Shown: piece by piece, positions 1 through 8,250 of the stretch | How the letters are laid out: each line of letters opens with the position of its first letter | How positions within the stretch are numbered: position 1 is the stretch's first letter | Assembly: GCA_050874385.1 (NCBI GenBank) | Contig: JBNMKO010000044.1 | Span: 1-27,017, forward strand | Length of the DNA stretch: 27,017 nt | Direction of reading: 5' to 3' | From: CAG-882 sp050874385 | GTDB taxonomy: Bacteria; Bacillota; Clostridia; Lachnospirales; Lachnospiraceae | Program-made: the position numbers and the translations under genes | Notes under the pieces: generated by a model | What the model saw: the letters and a program-made list of their open reading frames with translations, nothing else | Databases searched by the model: none | Told to the model about the DNA's origin: nothing

Positions 1-44
1 TAAAGTCTTGTGCCGGAACCTCCGGCAAGTATAATTCCCTTCAT
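1..44 (-). CDS. rfbA: glucose-1-phosphate thymidylyltransferase, N-terminal fragment (partial at window edge)
   Basis: Only the first 14 codons and part of the next are inside the window. Read on the minus strand they give MKGIILAGGSGTRL, the classic start of RmlA/RfbA. That glycine-rich loop with the catalytic Arg binds dTTP and glucose-1-phosphate to make dTDP-glucose, the first step of dTDP-rhamnose synthesis. A strong ribosome site (GGAAAGGAAC) lies just before the ATG. The gene follows rfbB in the same direction, as expected for an rml set. The signature is short but highly specific; the rest of the protein, and any rfbC beyond it, cannot be judged. Confidence 0.85.
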   Translation of the reverse strand, partial: MKGIILAGGSGTRL

Positions 45-72
45 ATCTTTGTTCCTTTCCTCAAATTGCAAA

Positions 73-138
73 ACCGGATAACATGAAATGGTCTGTTGAA
101 AATTTCACACATTTACATTAATCCATATACCATCCGGT
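73..138. repeat. inverted repeat between rfbB and rfbA
   Basis: ACCGGAT (73-79) and ATCCGGT (132-138) are perfect 7-base complements. They bracket an AT-rich interval containing the small palindrome TGAAAATTTCA. The structure fills most of the rfbB-rfbA gap. There is no T-run, so it is not a standard terminator; it may be an RNA-processing or stability stem, or chance. Confidence 0.3.
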
Positions 139-152
139 CTGCATTATTTCAT

Positions 153-1232
153 TTACTTGTACATTTCTGCATAATACTTCTGGTAGTCTCCGCTTGTCAC
201 GTTCTTCATCCAGTCCTCATGCTCAAAATACCACTTGATTGTAAGCTTTATTCCGTCCTTGAACATTGTGTCAGGAACCCAGCCGACTGCCGCCTTAATC
301 TTGTCAGGTGCGATTGCATAGCGTCTGTCATGTCCCTTGCGGTCTGCAACGTATGTTATAAGCTCCTCGTTGATGTGAGCCTTTCTAGGGTCTGTGTCAG
401 GAAGCATCTCGTTGAGTGTCTCAAGGATAATCTTTATAATCTCAATGTTCTGCTTCTCATTGTGTCCGCCGATATTGTAGCGCTCACCGAGAACGCCCTG
501 CTCCTGAACCATGTCGATAGCCTTCGCGTGGTCCTCAACATAGAGCCAGTCTCTCACATTCTTGCCGTCGCCGTAAACAGGAAGCTTCTTTCCCGAAAGC
601 GCATTGTTGATGATAAGCGGAATAAGCTTCTCCGGGAACTGGTACGGGCCATAGTTGTTGCTGCAATTTGTGATGTTTGCAGGAAAATGGTATGTGTCAA
701 TATAAGCCTTTACAAGCATGTCTGACGAAGCCTTGCTTGCCGAGTATGGGCTGTGTGGGTCGATAGGTGTCGTCTCATAGAAAAATGCCGTGTCATCGTC
801 AGGAAGTGAGCCGTAAACCTCGTCTGTCGATACATGAAGGAACTTCTTTCCCTCCTTGTATGAGCCGTCAGGAAGCTCCCATGCCTTCTTAGCCGCATTC
901 AACATAACCGCTGTGCCAAGAACATTAGTCTTTACAAAGACCTCCGGGTTCTTGATACTTCTGTCAACATGGCTCTCTGCCGCAAAATGCACAACCCTGT
1001 CGATATCGTTCTCGTCAAAAATCTTCTCGATTGCCTCCTTGTCGCAGATGTCAGCCTTGACAAATGTGTAGTTAGGCTTGTCAGCGATATCCTTGAGGTT
1101 CTCAAGATTTCCCGCATAGGTTAGCACGTCCACGTTGATGATGCGGATGGTGTCACCGTACTTCTTAAACATGTAGTGTATGTAATTTGAACCGATAAAT
1201 CCGGCTCCTCCGGTTACCAGGTAAGTTCTCAT
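153..1232 (-). CDS. rfbB: dTDP-glucose 4,6-dehydratase
   Basis: This 359-residue protein is full length for RmlB/RfbB, an extended short-chain dehydrogenase that converts dTDP-glucose to dTDP-4-keto-6-deoxyglucose with tightly bound NAD. The N-terminal nucleotide loop TGGAGFIGS lies at 7-15. The catalytic Thr-Asp-Glu is in STDEVYGS (T136, D137, E138) and the YxxxK pair is Y163/K167 in PYSASKAS. GDGKNVRDWLYVEDHAKAI, typical of the substrate-binding half, is also present. The ATG at 1232 has GGAGG a few bases upstream. rfbD lies upstream across a 244-base gap and rfbA downstream, so the three supply activated rhamnose to the glycosyltransferases further upstream. Confidence 0.96.
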   Translation of the reverse strand: MRTYLVTGGAGFIGSNYIHYMFKKYGDTIRIINVDVLTYAGNLENLKDIADKPNYTFVKADICDKEAIEKIFDENDIDRVVHFAAESHVDRSIKNPEVFVKTNVLGTAVMLNAAKKAWELPDGSYKEGKKFLHVSTDEVYGSLPDDDTAFFYETTPIDPHSPYSASKASSDMLVKAYIDTYHFPANITNCSNNYGPYQFPEKLIPLIINNALSGKKLPVYGDGKNVRDWLYVEDHAKAIDMVQEQGVLGERYNIGGHNEKQNIEIIKIILETLNEMLPDTDPRKAHINEELITYVADRKGHDRRYAIAPDKIKAAVGWVPDTMFKDGIKLTIKWYFEHEDWMKNVTSGDYQKYYAEMYK

Positions 1233-1422
1233 TTTAGATAATCCTCCATTCTTGTCTATATTTATATTGATATTTCATGTCTTTGACTGCTCAATAATAC
1301 TTTCAAGTTATAAAATAATCAGCGTATTCGCACATTTATGTCCCAAAAAACAAGTCAATTTTTAATAAAATACATTTTAAGCTGTCAGCGCAGTCTGCAT
1401 TAAAGAGCATCCAAACTATTGT

Positions 1423-1451
1423 ATGTTACCATAAGTCATTACATAATTCAA
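1423..1451 (-). promoter_or_regulatory. candidate sigma-A promoter upstream of rfbB
   Basis: On the minus strand TTGAAT (1446-1451) is followed after 17 bases by TAACAT (1423-1428). It lies about 190 bases before the rfbB ATG. The rest of the 244-base rfbD-rfbB gap (1233-1476) is AT-rich, with no open frame or terminator that I can see. It could give rfbB-rfbA expression independent of the long operon. The -10 is only a moderate match. Confidence 0.35.
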
Positions 1452-1476
1452 CCTGTTAGTTTTATTTAAATGCCGA

Positions 1477-2340
1477 CTATGCAAGCCCATTCTCTTTAAT
1501 ATATTCGTCGAGTGCGCTCTCCCAGTCTGCAAAAGTATATCCTCCCACAAGACGGAACATGTAATTGTCGAGCACTGAGTAGGCAGGTCTTGATGCTGAC
1601 TCAGGGTGCGCCGCCTGATACTGCTCTGTGCTCACATGTATAACCTTTGTGCTCTTTCCTGTCTTTTTAAATATCGCCTCGGTAAAGTCAGCCCATGAAC
1701 AGAACTTCTCACAGGTTCCATGATACACGCCGTAATTTTCTGTAGGAAGAAGCCAGCTTATCGCCCTCGCAAGCTCCATTGCACTCGTAGGCGAGCCAAT
1801 CTGGTCGTCAACCACGGTAATCTCATCGTGTGTCTCCGACAATCTCAACATAGTCTTCAAGAAATTCTTTCCGTCCCCGTAGAGCCATGCCGTTCTTACA
1901 ATAAAGTAATGCTTTGAGAAATCCTTTACAAACTTCTCCCCTGCAAGCTTTGTAAAGCCGTACATGCTCTTAGGGCCAACCTCATCAAACTCCGTATAAG
2001 GCTTGCTTGCATCGCCGCCAAACACATAATCCGTCGACACATGGATAAGCTTTGCATCATACTTTTCTGCCGCAATCGCAAGATTTCTAGGTCCAATCGC
2101 ATTAATCTTATATGCAAGATCCGTGTTGACCTCACAGGCATCAACCGCCGTGTATGCGGCACAGTTGACAATCGCATAAGGCTTCACTTTCTCGACAAAC
2201 GCGAGCACGGCATCAATATCTGTGATGTCAAGCTCCGCAACGTCAGTGTTGACAAGCTCATACTCATTATTGCCCTCTAAGACTTTGTTCATCGCTCTTC
2301 CAAGCTGTCCGTTGCAGCCGGTGATTACTATTTTTTTCAT
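1477..2340 (-). CDS. rfbD: dTDP-4-dehydrorhamnose reductase
   Basis: This 287-residue RmlD/RfbD-family protein catalyses the last step of dTDP-L-rhamnose synthesis, an NAD(P)H-dependent reduction of dTDP-4-keto-rhamnose. The nucleotide motif TGCNGQLGR is at 7-15. NCAAYTAVDACE (59-70) and HVSTDYVFGG (100-109) are family hallmarks, and the catalytic Tyr/Lys pair is Y127/K131 in YGFTKLAGE. AGGAGA lies just before the ATG. rfbC, the 3,5-epimerase that makes its substrate, is not in the window and may lie past rfbA. The 204-base leader upstream is AT-rich and non-coding. Confidence 0.96.
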   Translation of the reverse strand: MKKIVITGCNGQLGRAMNKVLEGNNEYELVNTDVAELDITDIDAVLAFVEKVKPYAIVNCAAYTAVDACEVNTDLAYKINAIGPRNLAIAAEKYDAKLIHVSTDYVFGGDASKPYTEFDEVGPKSMYGFTKLAGEKFVKDFSKHYFIVRTAWLYGDGKNFLKTMLRLSETHDEITVVDDQIGSPTSAMELARAISWLLPTENYGVYHGTCEKFCSWADFTEAIFKKTGKSTKVIHVSTEQYQAAHPESASRPAYSVLDNYMFRLVGGYTFADWESALDEYIKENGLA

Positions 2341-2544
2341 TTTTATCTCCTTATTTTAATATACTTAATCATAACTAAATATAGACAAATGTGTTCAACT
2401 CACATTTTCTAACCAATATATTTTGTTATACTTCCAAAGCAGTTTACATTTTGGCTTTAATAAAATAATATTTGCTTATAAAAACTTTTAATAATTATTT
2501 ATGATACCATATAAAATACTCGCTATCAATCCGCTGTACTATAA

Positions 2545-4530
2545 TTAAAGACTGCACTGTCTGATAAGTATCTCCCATATACTGTAAAATATGATAAATG
2601 AAGAGATTAGCAGGCATGTCACATTATAGCGCATTTTATTCCAGTTCGTATTCACCTTGTTAAAGCTGAGTGTAAAAAGTACAGGGAACAAAAGCGGAAT
2701 ATAATATCTTCCCTGAACGCCAGCCATGGTTGTCTTTCCGACTTCCGTATAGCTTAAATACATTGATGTCCAGATAAGGCACATAACGCCAAACACAAGG
2801 AAATATATCATAGCTTTAAGCCATACAGGCATCCCCTGCGCAATCCATTTTTTCTTATCATTCTGCACATAAACGGTATTCTCAGATGTTATGGTTATGG
2901 TCACAAGATATATGACAATCACATAAGTCAGACTTCCTGCACCAAGATATGCCATAAAATCAAGCGCTGGTGTACCTATTCCAAAATCCCACAAATGCTG
3001 CCACATCGTCGACAAAAGCAGAGCCGCATAGCCAAACGGGTTAGAGAACACGGCGCTCATCTGTCCAGCATGGCTCGTAGTTCCGCCGCGCAAATCTCCT
3101 TCAACCGACGGACTTATAAGCGCCGGGAGCACAAACGTACTAAGAATTGCGAGCAGAACTATAATTATGCCCGCTTTCATTATCTTTTCCTGCTTCTTAT
3201 CCTTAAAAATCCTGTGCGGAAGGAAAACTCCGAGCAGTATCAGCGGTATATAGATTGACTTTCTCGACGAGCCATACGCCATTCCGCCTATAAATACAAG
3301 GTATTCCCACCATGTAATCTTCTTGTCCGTGAACATGAGATAGAAAAGATACGCCATTCCAAGGAACAAAAATCCCGTCACAACAGTATCATATGATACT
3401 GTACACGCAAGATACATCGGTGTCGGCATAAGAGCTATCGCGCTCATAATAAGCTTTCCCTTTGGCAGCTTGCGTATTGCAAAGAACACCACAATGACAT
3501 ACATAAGCATGTTTGTCATTCTCAGCAGAATGTAGGTGTACGCAAACGGAACGCCCGCGAGCTTGCATATATTACAAGTTATTGCCATAAAGAAATATGA
3601 GAATGTCGCAAAGCCGCTTGTCCCCCAGTGATGTGACGTTGCCGGGTCGGACTCATTTGGCGTTGACCGCCTGTTAACCTCGTCAAACACATGCTGATAT
3701 TCCTCATAGGACGTGCTGTACTCAAAAGGAAGATTTTCAGCTCCGCCGTCAATGTAATTGTGAAGGAAACAGTTGTACTCATAACTTCCCGTTATATCAA
3801 GCCAGTAAACACTTCTAAGGTGTGTCTCCTCGTCCCAGCCCACGCGCGACAGCGGCATTGCAAGACAGAATATAATTCCGGCACACAAGCCGATTATAAG
3901 GAAACCGTACTCAAGATGAGCAGAAATAATGTCTCTCAAGGCAACTATAAGTCCCACGCACAGAACCATCAAAAGCACAAATATAAACCTGAAATGATTA
4001 AATATTGTGACATTTCTTATTGCGACATTCAAAAGCTCCACGTTATTCTCATACTGCGGGGTGTTATTCTTTGTTGGAATTATCCATATCGCCTTCGCAT
4101 TTTTGTCGATATTCACAGTCGACTTAGAAATATATATCGGATTGTTGTCCTTCGTCGTCCAGCTCTCAAGATATCCAAACCTGTTCTCATAGAGTACCAC
4201 AATATCAAAATAAGCTGCCGATTCATTCTGATAGTCGAGCACCAACTTACTAACATAGCTGTCCGGCTCAATATAGTAGCATCTCATGCCCTGATATGCC
4301 GTGTACTCCTCATTCGGTCTGTACTCAAGACCGTTCTCCGGGTCGCCCTCTGTCACATCATCGGTGTCAAACACCGTCTCTGTAAACTTGATATCGTGCA
4401 CGCCCTTGATGTCCGATGGCAGGCGCATAAGCTTAATATTGCTAAACAGCTCCACCGCAAATGCAGCAAAAAGGCTTATCGCAAGCACAATCCCAACCGC
4501 AATCATATATTTTTTTAATCCATTGGGCAT
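2545..4530 (-). CDS. DUF2142-family multi-membrane protein, putative polysaccharide assembly protein
   Basis: The protein has an N-terminal membrane segment, then about 150 mostly polar residues probably outside the cell, then about ten hydrophobic segments. The motif GWDEETHLRSVYW after the second hydrophobic block and ALMPTPMYLACTVSYDTVVT further on match the DUF2142 pattern (acidic residues plus His; SYD motif). That family is found in cell-wall polysaccharide clusters and resembles GT-C glycosyltransferases, so a lipid-linked sugar donor is possible. The start is uncertain. An in-frame GTG at 4584 lies inside a hairpin and direct repeat. GTG 4566 follows GGGGGA, and ATG 4530, preceded by AAAGGG at about 7 bases, is chosen here. 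The family call is from memory of the motif pattern. Confidence 0.8.
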   Translation of the reverse strand: MPNGLKKYMIAVGIVLAISLFAAFAVELFSNIKLMRLPSDIKGVHDIKFTETVFDTDDVTEGDPENGLEYRPNEEYTAYQGMRCYYIEPDSYVSKLVLDYQNESAAYFDIVVLYENRFGYLESWTTKDNNPIYISKSTVNIDKNAKAIWIIPTKNNTPQYENNVELLNVAIRNVTIFNHFRFIFVLLMVLCVGLIVALRDIISAHLEYGFLIIGLCAGIIFCLAMPLSRVGWDEETHLRSVYWLDITGSYEYNCFLHNYIDGGAENLPFEYSTSYEEYQHVFDEVNRRSTPNESDPATSHHWGTSGFATFSYFFMAITCNICKLAGVPFAYTYILLRMTNMLMYVIVVFFAIRKLPKGKLIMSAIALMPTPMYLACTVSYDTVVTGFLFLGMAYLFYLMFTDKKITWWEYLVFIGGMAYGSSRKSIYIPLILLGVFLPHRIFKDKKQEKIMKAGIIIVLLAILSTFVLPALISPSVEGDLRGGTTSHAGQMSAVFSNPFGYAALLLSTMWQHLWDFGIGTPALDFMAYLGAGSLTYVIVIYLVTITITSENTVYVQNDKKKWIAQGMPVWLKAMIYFLVFGVMCLIWTSMYLSYTEVGKTTMAGVQGRYYIPLLFPVLFTLSFNKVNTNWNKMRYNVTCLLISSFIIFYSIWEILIRQCSL

Positions 4531-4569
4531 GCCTTTGCCCTTTACATTTACTTCTTTTTTCTTCACGCC

Positions 4570-4591
4570 AATCCCCCATGTCACTGCTTTT
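4570..4591. repeat. 22-bp direct repeat, copy 1
   Basis: AATCCCCCATGTCACTGCTT plus TT. It matches 4701-4722 at 21 of 22 positions (A to G at the ninth base). The two copies enclose the hairpins at 4580-4699. This copy includes the GTG codon that would extend the DUF2142 gene, which argues against that start. Confidence 0.75.
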
Positions 4592-4599
4592 GCAGTGAC
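4580..4599. repeat. perfect 8-bp hairpin (first of three in tandem)
   Basis: GTCACTGC, loop TTTT, GCAGTGAC: a perfect 8-bp stem that starts inside direct-repeat copy 1. There is no T-run beyond it on either strand, so a terminator role is doubtful. Confidence 0.7.
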
Positions 4600-4611
4600 T
4601 CAAATAGTAAT

Positions 4612-4636
4612 GAAAAACGTGCTTTTTACGTTTTTC
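4612..4636. repeat. 9-bp hairpin (second of three in tandem)
   Basis: GAAAAACGT at 4612-4620 pairs perfectly with ACGTTTTTC at 4628-4636 across a 7-base loop. It stands between the first hairpin and the long palindrome at 4639-4699. AAATAGTAAT occurs both before it (4602) and in the next palindrome (4645), suggesting internal duplication. Confidence 0.65.
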
Positions 4637-4638
4637 TT

Positions 4639-4699
4639 GTGCGAAATAGTAATACATCTTAGACAGTGTTCTTTACTGTCTTAGATGTATTTTTCGCAC
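4639..4699. repeat. long imperfect palindrome, copy A of a dispersed element
   Basis: The left arm runs GTGCGAAATAGTAATACATC and on through TTAGACAGT. The right arm ACTGTCTTAGATGTAT then TTTTCGCAC pairs with it, with one mismatch in the inner 16 bases and a small length difference outside. Nearly the same 58-60 bases occur at 20391-20448 on the opposite strand. It fills the gap between the LCP gene and the DUF2142 gene. It encodes nothing obvious and resembles REP- or MITE-like elements. Confidence 0.75.
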
Positions 4700-4700
4700 T

Positions 4701-4722
4701 AATCCCCCGTGTCACTGCTTTT
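4701..4722. repeat. 22-bp direct repeat, copy 2
   Basis: Second copy of the repeat at 4570-4591 (one mismatch), 131 bases away, 15 bases beyond the stop of the LCP gene in the direction of transcription. It closes the interval that holds the three hairpins. At 22 bp it is longer than most transposase target duplications. Confidence 0.75.
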
Positions 4723-4736
4723 TGCGTATTTTTTGA

Positions 4737-5855
4737 TTACTGATAAATATTCGCCGGATAATAATTTTTGTCGTACAATGCCTGAAGATAAGCGCTTATA
4801 TCCTTTATTCTCGATGTAGGCTCATAGTCATTCACATCAAACAGATATTTGTGCAGCTCACTCACATTCGACTCAAGTGTCATGGCAAATACCGGGTCAG
4901 CTATGTCAAGCTCAGGAACCTTTTTCATGGAGCCGAATTTTTCAAATGGGAAACCTGTCTGGTCAACCAGTGAAAATTCAAACACGCTCGGAACAAGGCT
5001 TAGTATCTCAGCTGCCGGCACACTCGTCACAACATTGTCAAGCACACCATTTATGGCGTTGGTGAGCTGTGTAATATTCATATTTTTTGCCTTCTCAAAT
5101 ATGAGACTTATAATCTTACGCTGTCTCTCCGCACGTCCATAGTCAAGCGTTCCGTCAGCGTATCTTATACGGCAATATGCTGTCGCCTGTATTCCGTCAA
5201 GATGAACCATTCCGGAATGTGGCACTGTTGTGTATGTTCTTCCGGTGTTAAGTCCTGTATCTCTCAGGTACTCGTTAAGCCAGTAAAGCTCCTCCTCCGT
5301 TATCTCAAGGTCAACTCCGCCCATCGCATCAACAATCCTTATGAGCGCCTCAAAGTTGACCATGACGTAATCAGTAATGTTAAGGTCAAGGTTCAGGTTA
5401 ATCATGCTTATGGCAGCCTCAACACCCGAGTAAAAAAATGCCTCTGTAGCCTTTCTGTATGTGTCGTTAAATTTGCCCGATGCCGGAACCATAAGCAATG
5501 TATCTCTGTAAACCGACACAAGTTTGACCTCTTTTGTATCATTATTGAGACTCGCTATGATAATTGCATCTGTATTTCCCTCACCGGTTCTACTCATCGC
5601 CTCAAGCGAGTTGTCTCTCGCATCCGTTCCGAGGAGCAGATAGTTGGTGTAGCCCTTCAACGTCTCATTTGCCTTGACCTCCGGCGCAATCACAAGGTCG
5701 ATAGCCTCCCTGTCAATCTCCTGTATCTCGAGTTTTCCGAACTTATCCACAATATACCACGCAACTATAACCACAAACAGCACAACAATCTCCGCAAAAA
5801 ACAGCAGAGCTTTCTGCCATACCTTCATTTTCTTCTTCTTTTTCTTCTTTGCCAT
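4737..5855 (-). CDS. LytR-CpsA-Psr (LCP) family wall-polymer ligase
   Basis: This 372-residue protein has a poly-Lys N-terminus (3-9), one membrane segment at about 15-36 and an extracytoplasmic LCP domain. LCP enzymes move undecaprenyl-linked glycans onto peptidoglycan at the outer membrane face. Hallmarks are LLLGTDARD (73-81), TDAIIIASLN (95-104), SVYRDT (114-119) and the Arg-rich RIRYADGTLDYGRAERQRK (229-247), which supplies the pyrophosphate-binding Arg and Asp residues. GAGG precedes the ATG. It sits among the glycosyltransferase genes, which fits final attachment of their polymer to the wall. It lacks obvious extra C-terminal domains. Confidence 0.93.
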   Translation of the reverse strand: MAKKKKKKKMKVWQKALLFFAEIVVLFVVIVAWYIVDKFGKLEIQEIDREAIDLVIAPEVKANETLKGYTNYLLLGTDARDNSLEAMSRTGEGNTDAIIIASLNNDTKEVKLVSVYRDTLLMVPASGKFNDTYRKATEAFFYSGVEAAISMINLNLDLNITDYVMVNFEALIRIVDAMGGVDLEITEEELYWLNEYLRDTGLNTGRTYTTVPHSGMVHLDGIQATAYCRIRYADGTLDYGRAERQRKIISLIFEKAKNMNITQLTNAINGVLDNVVTSVPAAEILSLVPSVFEFSLVDQTGFPFEKFGSMKKVPELDIADPVFAMTLESNVSELHKYLFDVNDYEPTSRIKDISAYLQALYDKNYYPANIYQ

Positions 5856-5908
5856 AACACTGCCTCTATTCTTTCAAAAACATCCGCCCATAAACTGTCT
5901 TTGGACAA

Positions 5909-7291
5909 TCAATAAGCATTCTTATTAACAAATCCTTTAAAAATCGTCTGGAACAGTATAACAATATCAAAGCCTAATGTCCAGTTTTCAATATAGTATA
6001 AATCGTACTCTATTCTCTTCTGAATAGAAGTATTTCCTCTGTACCCGTTAATCTGTGCCCAGCCCGTCATTCCGGGACGAACCTGATGTTTTATCATATA
6101 TCTTGGTATCTGCTCCTTAAACTTCTCAACAAACTCAGGTCTTTCCGGTCTCGGCCCGACAAGGCTCATATCACCCTTAAAGACATTGAAAAGCTGCGGA
6201 AGTTCATCGAGACTGAATTTTCTTATAAATTTTCCTATCTTAGTGGTTCTGTCGTCGTTCTGTGTTGTAAAATGAAGCTCATCGCACCTGTCAATGCGCA
6301 TTGAACGGAACTTATACATGACAAAATTCCTGTTGTGAAGCCCAACTCTCTCCTGCTTATAAATAACAGGCCCCTTCGATGAGAATTTCACCGCAAGCGC
6401 AACCGCAAGCATAATCGGTGAAAACAAGATTATCAGCAAAAACGAACCCACTATATCAGTAAACCGCTTAATAAACTTGTTAAATCCCCCATTGAGCGGA
6501 ACATGTCTGATATTTATAACAGGCAGTCCCAGCAAATCCTCCGTATACGGTCTCGTCGGGATAAAATTGTTGTAGTCGGGAATAAACTTCGTGTGCACAC
6601 CCGACTTCTCACATATCGCCACAATTTTCTCAAGCTTTGCATACTCTGCTATTCCAAGGGTGATTGCTATCTCGTCAAGCTCATTCTCCAGAAGGATTTC
6701 ATCAAGCATGGATATCTTTCCCATAACGCATGCGCCACGGTACTTTGTTCCAATCTCAACATTGTCATCGAGAATACCCATTATATGATAACCCCACTGC
6801 GGATTTGACTTAACCCTGTCTATATAACCCTCCGCCGCACGGCTGTAGCCCACAAGAAGAATGTGCTTCTGATTAAAGCCACCGCTTCTGATTTTTCGCA
6901 AAGCCCACCGTATAAGGTTTCTAAAAATAATCTCCGCCGTATTGTTTATTATATAAAAAACAAACATCATCTCTCTCGAAAAATGAGGCTGATGCAGCAT
7001 GTAAAGTGCCAATATAAATATGGCAAGTCCAACTGTGTTAGACTTGATTATATTTCCTATCTCTTCCTTTATTGTCTGTACACGCTTAGGACTGTAAACA
7101 TTAAATATCAGGTATAAAATCAGATACATTGGTATTATGCAGACCAGTCCGACAATGTACATGCGGTTCATCATTGTTCTTCCGTCATCGTAAAACTTTA
7201 TCGCCCACGCCAGGCCATACGATGCGGCTATTATAAGCGCGTCCAAAAGCACATGCAATCTGTTAAAATATTTCTGATTACTTTTAATCAC
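5909..7291 (-). CDS. undecaprenyl-phosphate sugar-1-phosphate transferase (WcaJ/WbaP-like)
   Basis: This is a polyprenyl-phosphate glycosyl-1-phosphate transferase that starts glycan synthesis by loading the first sugar-phosphate onto the lipid carrier. Four or five N-terminal membrane segments (about 12-115) lead into a Rossmann-like CoA-binding-type domain (HILLVGYSRAAEG, about 143-155) and the catalytic sugar-transferase domain (about 272-460). That domain carries QERVG, KFRSMR, the Asp-Glu pair in SLDELPQLFN, LVGPRPERPEF and PGMTGWAQINGYRG. The NAY C-terminus matches the WcaJ subgroup. A TTG 12 bases further upstream also opens the frame. The start used is GTG 7291 because GGAGG lies 5 bases before it and it overlaps the previous stop as GTGA, the usual translational-coupling arrangement. 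The first sugar cannot be deduced. Confidence 0.93.
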   Translation of the reverse strand: MIKSNQKYFNRLHVLLDALIIAASYGLAWAIKFYDDGRTMMNRMYIVGLVCIIPMYLILYLIFNVYSPKRVQTIKEEIGNIIKSNTVGLAIFILALYMLHQPHFSREMMFVFYIINNTAEIIFRNLIRWALRKIRSGGFNQKHILLVGYSRAAEGYIDRVKSNPQWGYHIMGILDDNVEIGTKYRGACVMGKISMLDEILLENELDEIAITLGIAEYAKLEKIVAICEKSGVHTKFIPDYNNFIPTRPYTEDLLGLPVINIRHVPLNGGFNKFIKRFTDIVGSFLLIILFSPIMLAVALAVKFSSKGPVIYKQERVGLHNRNFVMYKFRSMRIDRCDELHFTTQNDDRTTKIGKFIRKFSLDELPQLFNVFKGDMSLVGPRPERPEFVEKFKEQIPRYMIKHQVRPGMTGWAQINGYRGNTSIQKRIEYDLYYIENWTLGFDIVILFQTIFKGFVNKNAY

Positions 7292-8211
7292 ATTTGCCTC
7301 CAATAGTTCCTATTCATCGTACATGCCATAACAAGCTTTCGCGGCAGCCTTTTATATGCCTTGCCAAGCTTATATCCCACAAGTCTAAATGCACTATTGA
7401 TATAGAAATATGGTATATAATATGCAGCCTTATTTTTTATCAAAAGCGAAGTCATCTTAGATATATATTTCATGCCCTCACTCTCCGACGAGATGTTTCC
7501 GAATACATCCTGATTATCCGCCTGCGACACACCCAAATCAAAATTTCTGTGAAACTGCTGCATATTAGAATAGTTATGTGAATGTACAACACATGCATCT
7601 GCCTTATAATATACCCCATATCCTGCCATCAAAAACCTGTATGCCATTATCATATCTTCATTAAAGATTGTCCTCTGTATAAATCCTCCCTGCTCAACAT
7701 ATCTGCGCCTGTCATACATAGCGCACACATCCGAGCAAAAAAATGCTTTTACTCCCATCTTCTCAATATCCGCCTTGTACTTTATGCGGCTTTGTCTTGG
7801 ATAATTAAATCCTCGGCCAAGTCTCTCTATAATTCTACAGTCCTTGTCCGGCAGCTGTCTTGCATAAGCCACAGCCACATTCTCCACATCAAAGCTTTTT
7901 AAAAGCCTCTCAACCAGATATTCATCTGCCGGAACCGCATCCTGTGTCATAAGCAGACAGTAATCCGCATCCGATGCCATAATTCCCTCATGTCTTGTAC
8001 GCCCATGGTCAAATTCAGCCGCCTTAATATGACGTATATTTATCTCTCCGCCATACGCAAATTTTTTCTCATCATAATACTTTTTTTCAGTATTTATAAC
8101 ATATATACGTCTCACATGCACTGACTGCTTTTCAAGCATTTTTAGAAGCTGCGCATATTTTTCATCCGGACGACATACCGGAATAATGACATCAACAATC
8201 GGATTTTTCAT
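7288..8211 (-). CDS. family 2 glycosyltransferase, rhamnosyltransferase-like
   Basis: This 307-residue protein has a GT-A fold of family 2. It starts VDVIIPVCRPDEKYAQLLKM, typical of the beta-alpha nucleotide-binding start. EFDHGRTRHEG (66-76), TQDAVP (89-94, the metal/UDP-site equivalent of DxD), SDVCAMYDRR (160-169) and FNEDM (183-187, catalytic acid region) follow the rhamnosyltransferase subgroup. HSHNYSNMQQFHRNFDLG (210-227) is also characteristic. With rfbA/B/D downstream, dTDP-rhamnose is the likely donor; that is inferred. No transmembrane anchor is obvious, though the C-terminus is basic and aromatic and may bind the membrane. Its stop overlaps the start of the sugar-phosphate transferase. 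Confidence 0.88.
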   Translation of the reverse strand: MKNPIVDVIIPVCRPDEKYAQLLKMLEKQSVHVRRIYVINTEKKYYDEKKFAYGGEINIRHIKAAEFDHGRTRHEGIMASDADYCLLMTQDAVPADEYLVERLLKSFDVENVAVAYARQLPDKDCRIIERLGRGFNYPRQSRIKYKADIEKMGVKAFFCSDVCAMYDRRRYVEQGGFIQRTIFNEDMIMAYRFLMAGYGVYYKADACVVHSHNYSNMQQFHRNFDLGVSQADNQDVFGNISSESEGMKYISKMTSLLIKNKAAYYIPYFYINSAFRLVGYKLGKAYKRLPRKLVMACTMNRNYWRQM

Positions 8212-8250
8212 ATCTAATCTCTACGTCTTTCCATTTATTTAAGAGCATAA

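Noticed and set aside
96..725. 209-codon plus-strand open frame with hydrophobic start
   Set aside because: Antisense to rfbB, whose catalytic motifs are intact; the hydrophobicity is a by-product of the opposite frame.
1233..1476. Riboswitch (including the c-di-AMP ydaO type) in the long rfbD-rfbB leader
   Set aside because: No conserved motif or stable GC-rich fold could be seen; the interval is AT-rich.
3691..4518. 275-codon plus-strand open frame
   Set aside because: Antisense shadow of the DUF2142 gene; no ribosome site or recognisable domain.
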